From NCBI GenBank assembly GCA_030448225.1, contig JAUJNJ010000022.1:3799-67798 (forward strand): a stretch of DNA of 64,000 bases. The letters run 5' to 3'. The notes under the pieces were generated by a model. The model did not search any database and had not been told where the DNA came from. It saw only the letters and a program-made list of their open reading frames with translations. This DNA comes from Phycisphaerae bacterium. Lineage in GTDB: Bacteria; Planctomycetota; Phycisphaerae; Tepidisphaerales; Tepidisphaeraceae. Both the position numbers and the translations under genes were made by a program. The first letter of the stretch is position 1; every line of letters begins with the position of its first letter. This document shows, piece by piece, positions 10,601 through 20,519 of the stretch.

Positions 10601-12536
10601 CTAAACGGGGGAGCGACGCGCACGCGCGCCTCGTCGGATTCGCGCAGAGCGCGTCGGGCTTGACGCGGTGACGAAACCGCAGGTGGTCGCGCCGCGTGCG
10701 GGCGACCGGGTGCGGCCGCGCGACGGCTCACGCGCGGGGACGATCGGGGCCGTCGCGAGGATCACCGGCTCGTTGCGCGACTCCTGCGCCACACGCGCGC
10801 AGGGCCTCGAACACCACGAGCCCGCCGAGCAGGAACAGCACGGCGGCGATGCACATGTTCGTGAGCGTCATCGGGGCGTGGTCGACCGCGTACTTGTTCC
10901 AGAACACGCGGAAGTTCAGCACGAGGCCGTGCCGGTGCTGAGGATCATGAACGCCGCCGGGCGCCAGCGCGAACCAGACGGGCCGGCGCGCCAGCCACAC
11001 GCGGACGCCGACGAGCGTCAGCGACGCGAGGAGCTGGTTGCTCGTGCCGAAGATCGTCCAGAACGTCTGGAACGAGTTGGCCGGCATCTTCCACAGGTAC
11101 AGCCGCCGGCCCGGCGAGCGTGATGATCGTCGCCACGGCCCCTGCCGGCCCGGCCCGACAGGCCGGTCATCTCCTGCAGCACGTATCGGCCGAGGCGGGT
11201 GCAGACGTCCAGCGTGTCGAAGACGAAGCTGCTGAACGCGAGCAGCCCGAAGCTGACGGCGAACGCCATCGGCACGCCGACCAGGTGCATGAAGTTGCCG
11301 ATCCCGCGGGCGTAGATCGCGTCGGGCTTGCCGGTGGTGTCAGCGCCATCACCATCACGCACGAGAGCCGCGAAGACGGCGACCATCGCCTCGAGCAGCA
11401 TCGCGCCGTAGCCGATCGGCTTCACGTCGCGCTCGGAGCGCACCTGTTTGCTCGTCGTGCCGCTGGAGACGATCGAGTGGAACCCGCTGCACGCGCGCAC
11501 GCGATCGTGATGAACAGGAACGGGAAGACCCACGCCCCCGCCAGCCCCGGCGCGTGCGGCCGTCGCCGAAGAACCCGCTGAACGCCGGCCACGTCACCCG
11601 CACCGACTCGTCGCCCCCGACCCCGCCGATGATCGCGCCGGCGACGCCGAACACGAGCGTGGCGTAGAGGAACGTCGCCGATCACGCGCGCGCGGCTGGA
11701 GCAGCACCCACATCGGCGTGATGCTGGCGACGAAGCAGTAGACGAGCAGCGCCAGGTCCCACCGCTTGGTCATCTCGCCCGCGGCGGCCTTGTACTCGGG
11801 CTGGCCAGCCACCCCCGCGGCCGGCGCGGTGCTCATGAACGACATGCCGGCGGCGCGCCAGCCAGTCCGCCATGGCCGGGCGCCTTCCAGATCGTGAGCG
11901 AGAGCACGACGACCGCGGCGACGAGGGCCGACCACCACGGGATCTTCGTGAAGCAAGCGCCAGTCCCATCACGACGCTCAGCAGGAGGTAGGCCGTCGCG
12001 CCGATCGCGACCGCGCCGCCGTTGAGGCTGAACGTCGCTGCTGGCCGTCGACGGTCATGTCGAACTGCTGGAAGAACCCGAAGCTGCTGGCCGTGACGTC
12101 GGCGAAGGCGATGATCACGTAGACGAGGCTGATCCAGACGAACAGCAGGAACGTCACGTAGGCCGGGCGGCTCATGTGCTCTGACGACCTGCGTGATGCT
12201 GGGCGCGGTGGCGCATCGAGGCGAACAGCGAGCCGGCGTCGTGGACGCCGCCGATGAAGATCGACCCGATCATGATCCACAGCGCCGGCAGCCACCGAAC
12301 GCCAGGCCCGCGAGGATCGGCCCGACGACCGGCCCCGCCGCCGCGATGGCGGTGAAGTGCCCGCCGAGCACGACGCCCGGCGGCGCGGGGACGAAGTCGC
12401 CGCCGTCCTCGGCCGCGACGGCCGGCGTCGTCCGCGACGGGTCGACCCCGAGCCAGCGGACGACGAGCCGCCCGTACGTCAGGTAGGCGATCACGAGGAT
12501 GGCGGCGCAGGCGGCGATGATCGGCAGGATGGTCAT
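10601..12536 (-). CDS. cstA: CstA carbon-starvation peptide transporter, frame-disrupted
   Basis: CstA proteins are multi-pass inner-membrane transporters for peptides or pyruvate, induced on carbon starvation. The start ATG at 12536 opens MTILPIIAACAAILVIAYLTYG, followed by VVLGGHFTAIAAAGPVVGPILAG (in pieces), the IMIGSIFIGGVHDAGSLFAS hallmark (about 12255), LFVWISLVYVIIAFADVTA (12110), WDLALLVYCFVASITPMW (11720), CSGFHSIVSSGTTSKQV (11465), IGNFMHLVGVPMAFAVSFG (11270), and FQTFWTIFGTSNQLLASLTL (11040) near the end. At least eight frameshifts separate these pieces. The last piece could end at 10728 or run to 10601, depending on a final slip. Confidence 0.85.
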
Positions 12537-12705
12537 GCGTCCTCGGCTCCGGATCGGGTGCGGCGCGCCGGAAATCTTATCAGCGCCGTGGGGCGCCCAC
12601 GGTAGCGATCATCCCCGCGCGCGGCGGCCCGCCGCGAGGAATACCGACCACCGGCATTGAACGTTTCACGTCGCCCAGCGCTTATCAGAAGTGCCGCCAG
12701 AGCGT

Positions 12706-12817
12706 CGAACCACGCAGTCACGGAGGCGCGCGGAGACCGACGGAGGAAAAGGCAAGTGGGGGTGAAAGACGGTCGCATCGCCTCGTGGCCCCTCCGTGTC
12801 ACCGTAATTGTGTGGTC
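12706..12817. repeat. Imperfect palindrome (CACGGAGG words)
   Basis: A left arm with CGAACCACGCAGTCACGGAGG (in pieces: CGAACCACGC, GTCACGGAGG) at 12706-12726 faces a right arm with CCCTCCGTGTCACCG...GTGTGGTCG near 12788-12817. It sits in the 405-bp divergent gap (12537-12941) between cstA and the DUF4349 gene. Nothing else is recognised there. Confidence 0.55.
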
Positions 12818-12941
12818 GACTTTCTTTGTTTCGAAGGCACTCGGGCTTCGTCCCGATCCCCCGCCACCCCTTTAGCCGCAACCCCGAAGGGGTCGCTTTC
12901 CGTGGATCGCAGAAACACCTCACAGGTGGAGACCCTCGACG

Positions 12942-14155
12942 ATGCGAAACGCCCTCCGATCCCTGCTCATCCTCGTCGTCCCGCTCACCGGGCTCGCCTG
13001 TAGCACCGGATCACGGATGGACCCGAACGAGCTCGCGGGCGGCGGCCGATCCGCGCGGACGGCAGCGCCGGCGCCGCGGTTGCGCGGGAACGGTCACCCG
13101 CCGCCAGCGCCGCCGCCCCGCCGGCTCCCGAGGCCTCGTCGCGATCCCCGAATCCGCCCCCGCGCACCGCCAGCGCCACCCGACCCGCCGACGCCCGTCA
13201 GGTCATCTACTGCTGCGCGTTCCGCCTCGTCGTCGCCGACGTCGCCGGCACGCTCCGGTCGCTCCTGGAGACGGCCGCCCGGCTCGGCGGGCACATGCAG
13301 TCGGTGGCGGGCGGGTCGATCACGTTCCGCGTCCCCGCCGCCCGGTGCGACGAGCCCGTCGGCGTCGTCGCGCGCGGCGGCGAGGAGGTCGACCGCCAGC
13401 TCACGGCGCAGGACGTGACCGAGGAGCTGCGCGACTTGCACATCCGCCTCGACAACGCCGAGCGGCTGCGCCAGCGCCTGCTGGAAATCCTGAACAGGAC
13501 GACGAAGGTCGAGGACGCGCTGAAGGTCGAGGCCGAACTCGCGCGCGTGTCGGAGCAGATCGACGCGGCCAAGGGGCGCATCCGCCACTACGAGTCGCTC
13601 ATCGCGATGTCGACGATCCGCGTCGACCTCGACGCCGCCGTCGCGCAGAACGCCGGGCCCCACCCCGGCCCGCGCCTGCCGTTCGCGTGGGTCGACGACC
13701 TCGGCGAAGGCCTCGTCGCCGGCAAGGTGCGGCAGACCGTACGGAGGGTCGGCCTGTTCGGCCGCGGCCCGCGGGTCGCCGCGCCGGCCGGGTTCGTGAA
13801 GTACTTCGAGGACCGCCGTCACGCCGAGGCGATGGACGCCGGCGGCCTGCTCGCCCGCGCCGAGCGCCACGCGAACGTGGACCGCGCGCCGCTGTCGTTC
13901 TGGTCGCAACTCGTCCGCCGCGCGCTCGTCGAGGGCCGCGCGCTCGCGGTCGACGACGAGCAGACGACGAGCGGCGGCAACGTGTACCTCCTCCGCGGCC
14001 GCCGCGACGTCGGCGGCAAGCCGACCGGCTACCTGCTGTCGCTCGAGCGCAGCGACAAGGGCGTGATCGTCTTCGAGGCGTGGGGGCCGCTGGAACAGTT
14101 CGAGCAGAAGGAGGGCGTCCTGCGCGACGCGGCCCTGTCGATCGAGCCGGGTTAA
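12942..14155 (+). CDS. DUF4349-domain lipoprotein, one frameshift
   Basis: This is a predicted periplasmic lipoprotein. The ATG at 12942 begins MRNALRSLLILVVPLTGLACSTG, a signal peptide with lipobox LTGLAC. After a Pro/Ala-rich linker the frame slips (about 13100-13200) and the DUF4349 core follows: CCAFRLVVADV, ELRDLHIRLDNAERLRQRLLEI, then VEDALKVEAELARVSEQI and RIRHYESLIAMSTIRVDL, a coiled-coil followed by a beta segment. The C-terminal 120 residues carry a novel-looking region ending SLSIEPG-like at 14155. The family lacks a settled function. Its coiled-coil suggests a scaffold at the membrane. Confidence 0.8.
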
Positions 14156-14191
14156 CCAGCGGGGACGGACCGTACGACGGCGGGTGACCGG

Positions 14192-14599
14192 TCACAGGAT
14201 CGTCACGCCCTCGGCGCTTGCCGCCTTGACGAGGTCCTTGTCGAGCGACGCGAGGGGCAGGTTCAAACGGAGTGCGAGTTCGAGGTACGTCGCGTCGTAG
14301 ACGGTGAGAGCATGCTTGTCGGCGAGGGCGACGATACGCACCACGATCGTCGGGGGCGGGATGGATTCGACGCCTATCGGGAGATGTAACACCCAATCCA
14401 GCAGCTCATCACGTTTGGGCCCGCTCATCCGGCCGCGGCGAACCGCCATCACGAGCACGTTCGCCACTTCAACCATCAACAGTGACGGAGCCGTTGCCGC
14501 GTCGCTCCGCTGCCGGTCCAACAGGAGTTCGGTCGCGGGCGTGGCCTCGTCCTCCAGACACCACGCGAGGACGACCGAGGCGTCGACGATCCACGCCAT
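14192..14599 (-). CDS. vapC: VapC-type PIN-domain toxin
   Basis: VapC toxins are PIN-domain ribonucleases that cleave tRNA or rRNA when not bound by their antitoxin. The 135-residue protein has the four acidic positions expected of the fold: D6 (IVDASV), E44 (MVEVANV), D102 (VYDATYLELA) and D120 (LASLDKDL). Length is typical. It overlaps the antitoxin gene by one base (TGATG-type junction), so translation is coupled. The pair is on the minus strand, opposite to the flanking DUF4349 and oxidoreductase genes. Confidence 0.92.
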   Translation of the reverse strand: MAWIVDASVVLAWCLEDEATPATELLLDRQRSDAATAPSLLMVEVANVLVMAVRRGRMSGPKRDELLDWVLHLPIGVESIPPPTIVVRIVALADKHALTVYDATYLELALRLNLPLASLDKDLVKAASAEGVTIL

Positions 14600-14829
14600 C
14601 AGCGTCGCCCCTCGTTGATGAGGTCGCGGACCGACAGGCCGCCGAGGGTGACGCCTTTTCGTGCCGCGCGCAGGCCGTCAATGACCTCGTCTACGGTCGG
14701 AGCCGGCGGCGGGACGAGGCGGGCGACCTCGCGCCCCTGGCGGGTGATCACGACCGTCTCCCCGCCGGCGACCTGCTCCAGCAGTTCCGCCATCCGAACC
14801 CCCGCTTCCACGTCGGCGATCGTTTTCAT
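14599..14829 (-). CDS. vapB: Phd/YefM-type antitoxin of VapC
   Basis: A 76-residue antitoxin expected to bind and neutralise the downstream PIN toxin and repress its own promoter. The N-terminus MKTIADVEAGVRMAELLEQV followed by GETVVITRQGREVARLVP is the Phd/YefM DNA-binding fold. The C-terminal half (LRAARKGVTLGGLSVRDLI) is the likely toxin-binding helix. Its start is 85 bp from the divergent oxidoreductase start, so autoregulation could also affect that gene. Confidence 0.9.
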   Translation of the reverse strand: MKTIADVEAGVRMAELLEQVAGGETVVITRQGREVARLVPPPAPTVDEVIDGLRAARKGVTLGGLSVRDLINEGRR

Positions 14830-14914
14830 GTGCGTACCTCGCGGCTGGCCGTGCGACGATTTACACTATCCGGCGCGACGTCGATTCACGTCAAGCGATC
14901 GAAAGGCTTCCGGC

Positions 14915-15940
14915 ATGCTTCGCATCGGCATCATCGGCATGGGCTTCATGGGCAGGACGCACTACCTCACGTACCAGAAGGTGCCCGGCGTGGCCGTCGT
15001 CGCGATCGCCGACGCCGACCCGCGCCGCGCGGCGGGCGACCTGTCCGGCGGGTGGGGGAACGTGAACACCGGCGAGATCAGCCAACTCCCGATGGACCGC
15101 ATCCGTGGCACCACGCACGTCGCCGAACTGCTGGCGATGACCGACGTCGACGCGGTCGACATCTGCCTGCCCACGCCGACGCACGCCGGCCTCGTCCCGC
15201 AGGCGCTGGCGGCGGGGAAGCACGTGCTGTGCGAGAAGCCGCTGGCGCGCACCAGCGCCGACGCCCGCGCGATCGCCGACGCCGCCGCCCGCCACCCGCA
15301 CCTCGTGTTCATGCCCGCGATGTGCATGCGGTTCTGGCCCGAGTGGGAGTGGCTGAAGGCCGCGGCGACCGACGGCCGCTACGGGCGCGTGCGGTCGGCG
15401 ACGTTCCGCCGGGTCGGCTCGATCCCGGCCGGGTGGTTCCGCGACGGCGCGCTCTCCGGCGGCGCGCTGCTCGACCTGCACATCCACGACACCGACTTCG
15501 TCTACCACCTCTTCGGCCGGCCCGCGGGCGTCTTCAGCCGCGGCTACGTCGGCCCCAGCGGCGAGGTCGACCACGTCGCGACGCAGTACCTCTACGACGG
15601 CGAGCACGCCCCAGCGCTCGTGACGGCCGAGGGGTCGTGGACGCAGGCCGAGGGGTTCGGCTTCTCGATGCGCTACACGGTGAACTTCGAGCGCGCCACC
15701 GCCGACTTCGACCTCGCCCGCACCGCCGCCCCGCTGATGGTCGCCGCCGACGGCAAGAACCAGCCCGTGGCGCCGCCGACCAAGGGCGACGGCTACGTCG
15801 GCGAGATGACCTACTTCGCCGACTGCGTCCGCGCCAAGCGCCAGCCGAGGCGCGTGACGGCCGACGACGCCGTGGTAGGCCTCCAGATCGCCGAAGCCGA
15901 ACGCCGCAGCGTCTTCTCCGGGCGCGTGGAGACGATTTGA
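14915..15940 (+). CDS. Gfo/Idh/MocA-family oxidoreductase
   Basis: An NAD(P)-dependent sugar or inositol-type dehydrogenase of 341 residues, probably cytoplasmic. The start ATG at 14915 is preceded by AAAGG. It opens MLRIGIIGMGFMGRTHY with the Rossmann GxGxxG-like stretch (6-13). The family motif CEKPLA follows at 106-111. The C-terminal alpha/beta domain contains SGGALLDLHIHDTDFVYHLF, with the histidine pair typical of the catalytic region. Gfo/Idh/MocA genes are heavily expanded in planctomycetes. The neighbouring DUF1080 gene downstream suggests a shared role in unusual sugar breakdown, but the substrate is not readable. Confidence 0.95.
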   Translation: MLRIGIIGMGFMGRTHYLTYQKVPGVAVVAIADADPRRAAGDLSGGWGNVNTGEISQLPMDRIRGTTHVAELLAMTDVDAVDICLPTPTHAGLVPQALAAGKHVLCEKPLARTSADARAIADAAARHPHLVFMPAMCMRFWPEWEWLKAAATDGRYGRVRSATFRRVGSIPAGWFRDGALSGGALLDLHIHDTDFVYHLFGRPAGVFSRGYVGPSGEVDHVATQYLYDGEHAPALVTAEGSWTQAEGFGFSMRYTVNFERATADFDLARTAAPLMVAADGKNQPVAPPTKGDGYVGEMTYFADCVRAKRQPRRVTADDAVVGLQIAEAERRSVFSGRVETI

Positions 15941-15954
15941 ATTGAGGGACGGAT

Positions 15955-16174
15955 GAACCGCAGAGGGGCAGAGGACGCGGAGACAAGAATTCTGATTCAG
16001 CCACAGATGGGGCACAGATGAACACAGATAAGAAGAGCTGGGGAAGATCTCTCGGCGAACAATAGACGTGACGGCACGTTTCCGGCATCTTCATCTGTGC
16101 GAATCTGTGCCCCATCTGTGGCTACATCAGATTTTCTTGTCTCCGCGCTCTCCGCGTCTCCGCGGTTCAATCTC
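15955..16174. repeat. 220-bp imperfect palindrome between genes
   Basis: The left half (GAACCGCAGAGG...GCGGAGACAAGAA...GCCACAGATGGGGCACAGATG) matches the reverse complement of the right half almost throughout, ending CTCCGCGTCTCCGCGGTTC near 16168. It fills most of the 344-bp gap between two plus-strand genes. Its words recur at 10497, 43242 and 48574, so it is one member of a dispersed family and not a simple terminator. Confidence 0.85.
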
Positions 16175-16284
16175 CTGGTCTTGAAGCGCGGGCGTTGTCG
16201 CAACGTCCCCGCCGCCGCGAGGTAGATGATTCCGGCGGCCGGTTCCGGTCGCGAACCACCATCACCCTCGGAGAAATGCACACC

Positions 16285-17055
16285 ATGCCCCGCACCCGCA
16301 CTCTCGCCGCCGTCGCGCTCGCGGCGCTGCTCGCCGTGCCGGCCGTCGCCACGTTCCCGCTGCTGTCGTCGCCCGCCTTCGCCGCCGCCGCCGACGGCGC
16401 CGGCGCGGCCGCCTCGATCGCCGCCGCCGAGGCGAACGTGCTGACCGACCAGGCGGAGGCGCAGGGCTTCAAGCTGCTGTTCGACGGCAAGACCGCCGGG
16501 GGCTGGCGGAACTACAAGAAGGACGCGATCAACCCCGCCTGGAAGGTGCAGGACGGCGCGCTCGTCCTGGCCGCCAAGGGCGGCGGCGACATCATCACCG
16601 CCGAGCAGTACGACGCGTTCGAACTGCTCATCGACTACAAGATCGCGCCCGGCGGCAACAGCGGCATCATGTTCCACGTCCAGGAGACCGACGGCCCGCC
16701 CTACGCGACCGGCCCCGAGATCCAGGTGCAGGACAACGAGGCGGGCAAGGACCCGCAGAAGGCCGGCTGGCTCTACCAGCTCTACCCCGCCACGATCGAC
16801 GCCACCAAGCCCGCGGGCCAGTGGAACACGATGCGCGTCGTCATCAACAAGGCGCCGGCCAAGAGCGAGATCCACATGAACGGCCAGCGGTACAGCGAGT
16901 TCGTCGTCGGCGGCGACGAGTGGAAGCAGAAGATCGCCAAGAGCAAGTTCGCCAAGATCCCCGGCTTCGGCATGGCCGGCAAAGGCTTCATCTGCCTCCA
17001 GGACCACGGCGACGAGGTCGCCTACCGCAACATCAAGATCCGCCCGATCAAGTGA
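16285..17055 (+). CDS. Secreted DUF1080 (3-keto-disaccharide hydrolase-type) protein
   Basis: A predicted exported protein of about 256 residues with the DUF1080 jelly-roll fold, a family including 3-keto-glycoside hydrolases. ATG 16285 is chosen because GGAG lies 11 bases upstream. An ATG at 16276 is only two bases from that site. A signal peptide (MPRTRTLAAVALAALLAVPA... to AFA) precedes the domain: FKLLFDGKTAGGWRNY, then WKVQDGALVL, GGNSGIMFHV, TGPEIQVQDN, WNTMRVV, and GFICLQDHGDEVAYRNIKIRPIK at the end. The complete domain and intact frame suggest a working gene. It is followed by a terminator. Confidence 0.93.
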   Translation: MPRTRTLAAVALAALLAVPAVATFPLLSSPAFAAAADGAGAAASIAAAEANVLTDQAEAQGFKLLFDGKTAGGWRNYKKDAINPAWKVQDGALVLAAKGGGDIITAEQYDAFELLIDYKIAPGGNSGIMFHVQETDGPPYATGPEIQVQDNEAGKDPQKAGWLYQLYPATIDATKPAGQWNTMRVVINKAPAKSEIHMNGQRYSEFVVGGDEWKQKIAKSKFAKIPGFGMAGKGFICLQDHGDEVAYRNIKIRPIK

Positions 17056-17092
17056 GCGGCCGGCGCGGTCAGACGCGATGATCGAAACGCGC

Positions 17093-17123
17093 AAGGGCCG
17101 CCCGGCATCGGGCGGCCCTTTCC
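17093..17123 (+). terminator. Terminator hairpin after DUF1080 gene
   Basis: A perfect 12-bp stem (17093-17104 with 17109-17120, AAGGGCCGCCCG) with loop GCAT ends in a short T run (CTTTCCGTT). It lies 38 bp past the stop codon. The weak T tract lowers certainty slightly. Confidence 0.75.
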
Positions 17124-17281
17124 GTTGACGGCCACGGCGTCCGAATTTCGTGCCCCGCCGCACCGGCCCGCCGCACGTCCGCGATACGCGTGCGACGTCT
17201 TCCCATACGGCGCCGTCGCGCCCGCCGCGGTCGCAAGAAAGGGAAACGGGGGCCCGCGCACTTCTGGTACCATTCGCGCCG

Positions 17282-17891
17282 ATGCGCCGCCTCGCCCGCC
17301 ACCTGTTCACGATCTGCGCGGCTGTGGCGCTGCTCCTGTGCGTCGCGGTGTGCGTGCTGTGGGTCCGGGGGCGAAGCGGCGCGGACGAGGCGGAGTGGAG
17401 GTACAACCGTCGGCTCGCCGACGGCGGCGCCGCCAGCACAGCGGTCCACCTGAGTTCCGGCAGCCGGCTCCGCGTCGTCGCCGGATGGGCCCAGGCGCCC
17501 CCGCGCTTCGCGGAAATCTTCTATCACATCACCGCCGACCAGAGCGGCGGCCGGCCGCGCCTCATATTCCGCCACCGGCGCTACGCGTGGGGGCCGAACA
17601 ACGACGCGTTCACCCCCACCGACTACAGTGACCCCGTCTACTCCGGCTGGGGCCCCGTGCGGTGGTATGACGACGACCAAGCCCGGCCACACGGCTACCG
17701 CACCCTTTACGTCGGCGTCTCCCACTGGCTGGTCGCGCTGCTGCTCCTCGTGCCGCCCGCACTGTGGCTGAGGCGTGCGCGCGTGCCGTCGCGCGCCGGC
17801 GCGGCCTCTGCCCCACTTGCGGCTACGACCTCCGCGCCAGCCCGGACCGCTGCCCGGAATGCGCGCGGCCGCCACCGGGGCGACGGCGTGA
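17282..17891 (+). CDS. Membrane protein with C-terminal zinc ribbon (copy A)
   Basis: Not a named family. The ATG at 17282 begins MRRLARHLFTICAAVALLLC, a first membrane helix. An extracytoplasmic region follows with repeated aromatic motifs (YAWGPNN, YSGWGPVRWYDDD). A second helix, SHWLVALLLLVPPALWL, precedes one frameshift, and the cytoplasmic end is a zinc ribbon CPTCGYDLRAS...CPEC. The topology (two helices around a small outer domain, ribbon inside) recurs in copy B directly downstream. The stop TGA overlaps a GTG start for copy B. Such CxxCGYDLR tails are widespread in planctomycetes, with unknown role. Confidence 0.6.
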
Positions 17892-18471
17892 GGCCGGGAC
17901 GGCTCACGCTCGCCGCGGCGGCGCGTCGCTGTTGCTCTGGCGCGGCCGCGCTCGCCGCCGGGGCCGACTCGCACCGGCGCGCGCTGGTCGGGCGCGCGGG
18001 GCGTCGTGGTCGCTCTACGTGCGATCGAGTACGGCCGGCTGTTCGTCCACGCCGGCGCGATCGACGCCGGCGACGCGCGCGCTGGCTCTCCGACACCTGG
18101 CCGCTCGCCCCCGGCTGGTCCGCGCCGGGCCGGGTCGGCTGGTGGGATCGCGGCGGGTTCGGCTACGCGATTGGCGGCACGCCCGGCGGCAACGCGATCC
18201 GCCAACTCGCGATCCCGTACTGGTCGCTCGCCCTGCTCGCCGCCCTGCCCCCGACTACCCTGGCCCTCCGCCGGCGTCGCCGCCAATCCGCCGCCGGCCT
18301 TGCCCCGCCTGCGGCTACGACCTCCGCGCCTCGCCAGGGCGCTGCCCGCGGGACGGCCCGCGTCGCCGACGCGGCTGCGGGCGGCGGCGGTGGCGGCGGC
18401 GCGGCGCTGTCGGCCGGGACGGATCTCGTTCGGACGGCGGGCGACGCGCCGCCACCGGGGAAAACAGATGA
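17888..18471 (+). CDS. Membrane protein with C-terminal zinc ribbon (copy B)
   Basis: A probable paralogue of the gene just upstream, split by several frameshifts. Joined pieces read VRPGRLTLAAAA (N-terminal helix), SLYVRSSTAGC-like and WPLAPGWSAPGRVGWWDRGGFGYAIGG (outer domain, in pieces), AIPYWSLALLAALPPTTLAL (second helix), then zinc ribbon CPACGYDLRAS-P-GRCP. A GTG start at 17888 overlaps the previous stop. The TGA ending at 18471 overlaps the next ATG (18468). The three genes are thus likely translated together. Confidence 0.5.
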
Positions 18472-19019
18472 AGTGCGACACCTGCGGCGGCGAGGCGACG
18501 GTTCACGTGACAGAGGTCGTCGGGGGACGTCCGGTGGTGACGCACCGATGTGCGGAGCACGCCGCGGCGGGGCCCGACGGGGCCCGCGGGGTTCGCCGGC
18601 ACGACCGGATACGATGCGTTCCGGGCGCGACCCGGACCTGGCCGCCGCGCTTGAAGGACCCGGCGGCCCGCGCGCGCTCGACGCCCACCTGCTGCCGGCG
18701 GCGCGCCCGCGGCTGCTCGACGCATCCGCCACGGTCCGCATCCGGGCCGTCTACGCCCTGATGCACCGCGAGGGGGCGGGCCCCGCGCTCGACGTGCTGC
18801 GGGACGCCTTGGCGAACCCGGACGAGCGCGTGCGGCCGGGCGGCGGACATTGCCCGGCAGGTCCTCGAGGGGCGAGCGGAAGCGGTGGCCGTGGTAGTGA
18901 GCGGCCGCAGCGCGTTCGCCGCCCCATCACCGGCCCGACGCGGGACGCGGCGGCCGCGGGTCGCCCGAGCCGCGTGCGTTCAGCGTGGTCGACGCTCGGC
19001 GTCGGCGGCTACGCGTTGA
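18468..19019 (+). CDS. Zinc-finger plus HEAT-like repeat protein, frame-disrupted
   Basis: The ATG at 18468 opens MKCDTCGGEATVHVTEV followed by HRCAEHA, a CxxC...CxxH zinc finger like the N-terminus of McsA-type proteins. After two slips comes LLPAARPRLLDASATVRIRAVYALMHREG and ALDVLRDALANPDERVR, helical repeats resembling HEAT or PBS-lyase repeats, then ADIARQVLEG. It is probably a small cytoplasmic adaptor, and no function can be assigned. Confidence 0.5.
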
Positions 19020-19178
19020 CGACGGGGCGAGGTCGATCCGTGTCGCGATCGCCGCACGGCCGCGGGCGTGGGTGTGGTATAAGCACCGGCGCGGGGACCG
19101 GCCGGCGCGGGCGGACTCGCGTCGTGGCCGTCTCGATTGATCGAGTCTCGGGTCATCTTCACCACATCGGAGCGAATC

Positions 19179-19561
19179 ATGCACATCGCAAAGTCGGAGG
19201 TCCCGGTCAGGCTGAGCGTGCCCAGGGCGACCGCGCGGCAGACCGCGGATTTCGGCGACGCCACCGGGTTCGGGAAGATGGCCGGCGAGTACTTCCGCTC
19301 GCGGCGGGCACGGACATCGCGCGCTGCTTCAGGGACTTCAGGGCGACCTGTGCCAGTGCCCGCACTGGGGCTACGTGCTCAGGGACGCGTCACCGTCACC
19401 TACACCGGCGGCGACACCGAAACGGTGGCCGGCGGCGATTTGTTCTACTGGCCGCCCGGGCACTCGGTGCGCGTGGACGAGGACGCGGAGATCGTCCTGT
19501 TCAGCCCGCGGCACAGCACGCGCACGTGATCGACCACATGCGCGGCAAGCTCGGCGTGTGA
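19179..19561 (+). CDS. Cupin-domain protein, frame-disrupted
   Basis: A small beta-barrel protein of about 125 residues. The ATG at 19179 gives MHIAKSEVPVRLSVPRATAR. Two slips later it reads CQCPHWGYVLRGRVTVTYTGGD, then ETVAGGDLFYWPPGHSVRV and AEIVLFSPRH, ending HVIDHMRGKLGV at 19561. The PHWGYVLRG and DLFYWPPGHS elements are the two cupin motifs, with the metal histidines recognisable. Substrate is unknown. Quercetinase-like or regulatory roles are equally possible. Confidence 0.65.
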
Positions 19562-19723
19562 CGCGGGCGGGCGACGCTGTGTGCGCCCCCGCGGGCCGGT
19601 CACGCATCGCCCGGCGGCGCGCTCGCGCCGCCGCGGGTTGCTGACGTGACCGCCGACGTGGGGGAGGCTGGGGGCGGACAGAGATCGTTCGTTCGCGGCC
19701 GCCGCTCGGGATGACGGGGGAAC

Positions 19724-20519
19724 ATGCAGCGACCGGCACCCGCCACGTTCGTATCGATCGCACGCCTGCTGCCGCTGCTGCTGCTCGCGTGCGCGACAGG
19801 TTGCCGTTCACCGGCCCGATGTGGGAGGCGGCGAACGCGCGGGCGGTCGTCGGGCCGCGGGCGATCGGCGTGATCGACCCGGCCGCGGACGGCGGCGGCG
19901 GCGCGGCGGCGCGGCTACGGAGGGCCGGCGTCTGCTCGTAGTAGAGTATGGCGACTACGGCGAATACCTGTACGCGACGATACCGCTCACGGCAGAGGGT
20001 GTCCGATCGATTCGTTCGGCTACACGGGTGGCGAGCGCGCCCCGAGCGAATCGTCGCCGACCTGCTTGCGCGCAGCGGCGGCAAGTACGCGACGCGTCGA
20101 CTGACGTTGCGACGAGCGGTGGGCGGCGGACCTCGAGAACGACCCGCACTTCCGCCGGCTAGACTGGACGACCGACGGCCGGTCCGGGCCGCACGACGCG
20201 ACCATCGACGGCGCGGGCCGCGGGCTGGACGGGTGCGGGTGCCGCGCCCGACGTGCGCGTCCGCGCGCTTGTGGCTCGGCCGCCCGTGGACCGACGCGGA
20301 GGACGCGTTGATGCCGCTGCCGGCCGGGAGCCCGGAAGTCTACCCACGCGACGCGTGCGTGCTCGTGCTGCCCTACGCCCAACCGCGGCCGGCGCGCTCC
20401 GCCGCGGCACGCAGTGGCGCGCGGCGGCTCCTCTCACGCCCCTGACGCTCGTCGGCGACGCGCTGTTCATCCCGTACGTGTTCGTCACGTGTTACCTATT
20501 CCTAGGTGAGTGTCCATGA
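19724..20519 (+). CDS. Unidentified lipoprotein, frame-disrupted
   Basis: The ATG at 19724 opens a signal peptide (MQRPAPATFVSIARLLPLLLLACATGC) with two possible lipobox cysteines. Later pieces in other frames include LPFTGPMWEAANARAVVGPRA, VEYGDYGEYLYATIPLT, PRDACVLVLPYAQP, and a C-terminal hydrophobic segment TLVGDALFIPYVFVTCYLF. The C-terminal segment faintly resembles YceK/YidQ lipoproteins, but this is not enough to name it. The exact frame path is uncertain. Confidence 0.4.

Noticed and set aside
6697..12536. Programmed frameshifting in comEC and cstA
   Set aside because: There are too many slips per gene, no shared slippery heptamer, and unrelated genes are affected alike. Sequence error is the simpler explanation.
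14162..14200. Palindrome TGACCGGTCA near vapC as an operator
   Set aside because: It lies at the 3' end of vapC, not near the vapB promoter where autoregulation would be expected.
19724..20519. Firm assignment to the YceK/YidQ lipoprotein family
   Set aside because: Only a faint C-terminal likeness, and the reading frame is uncertain.
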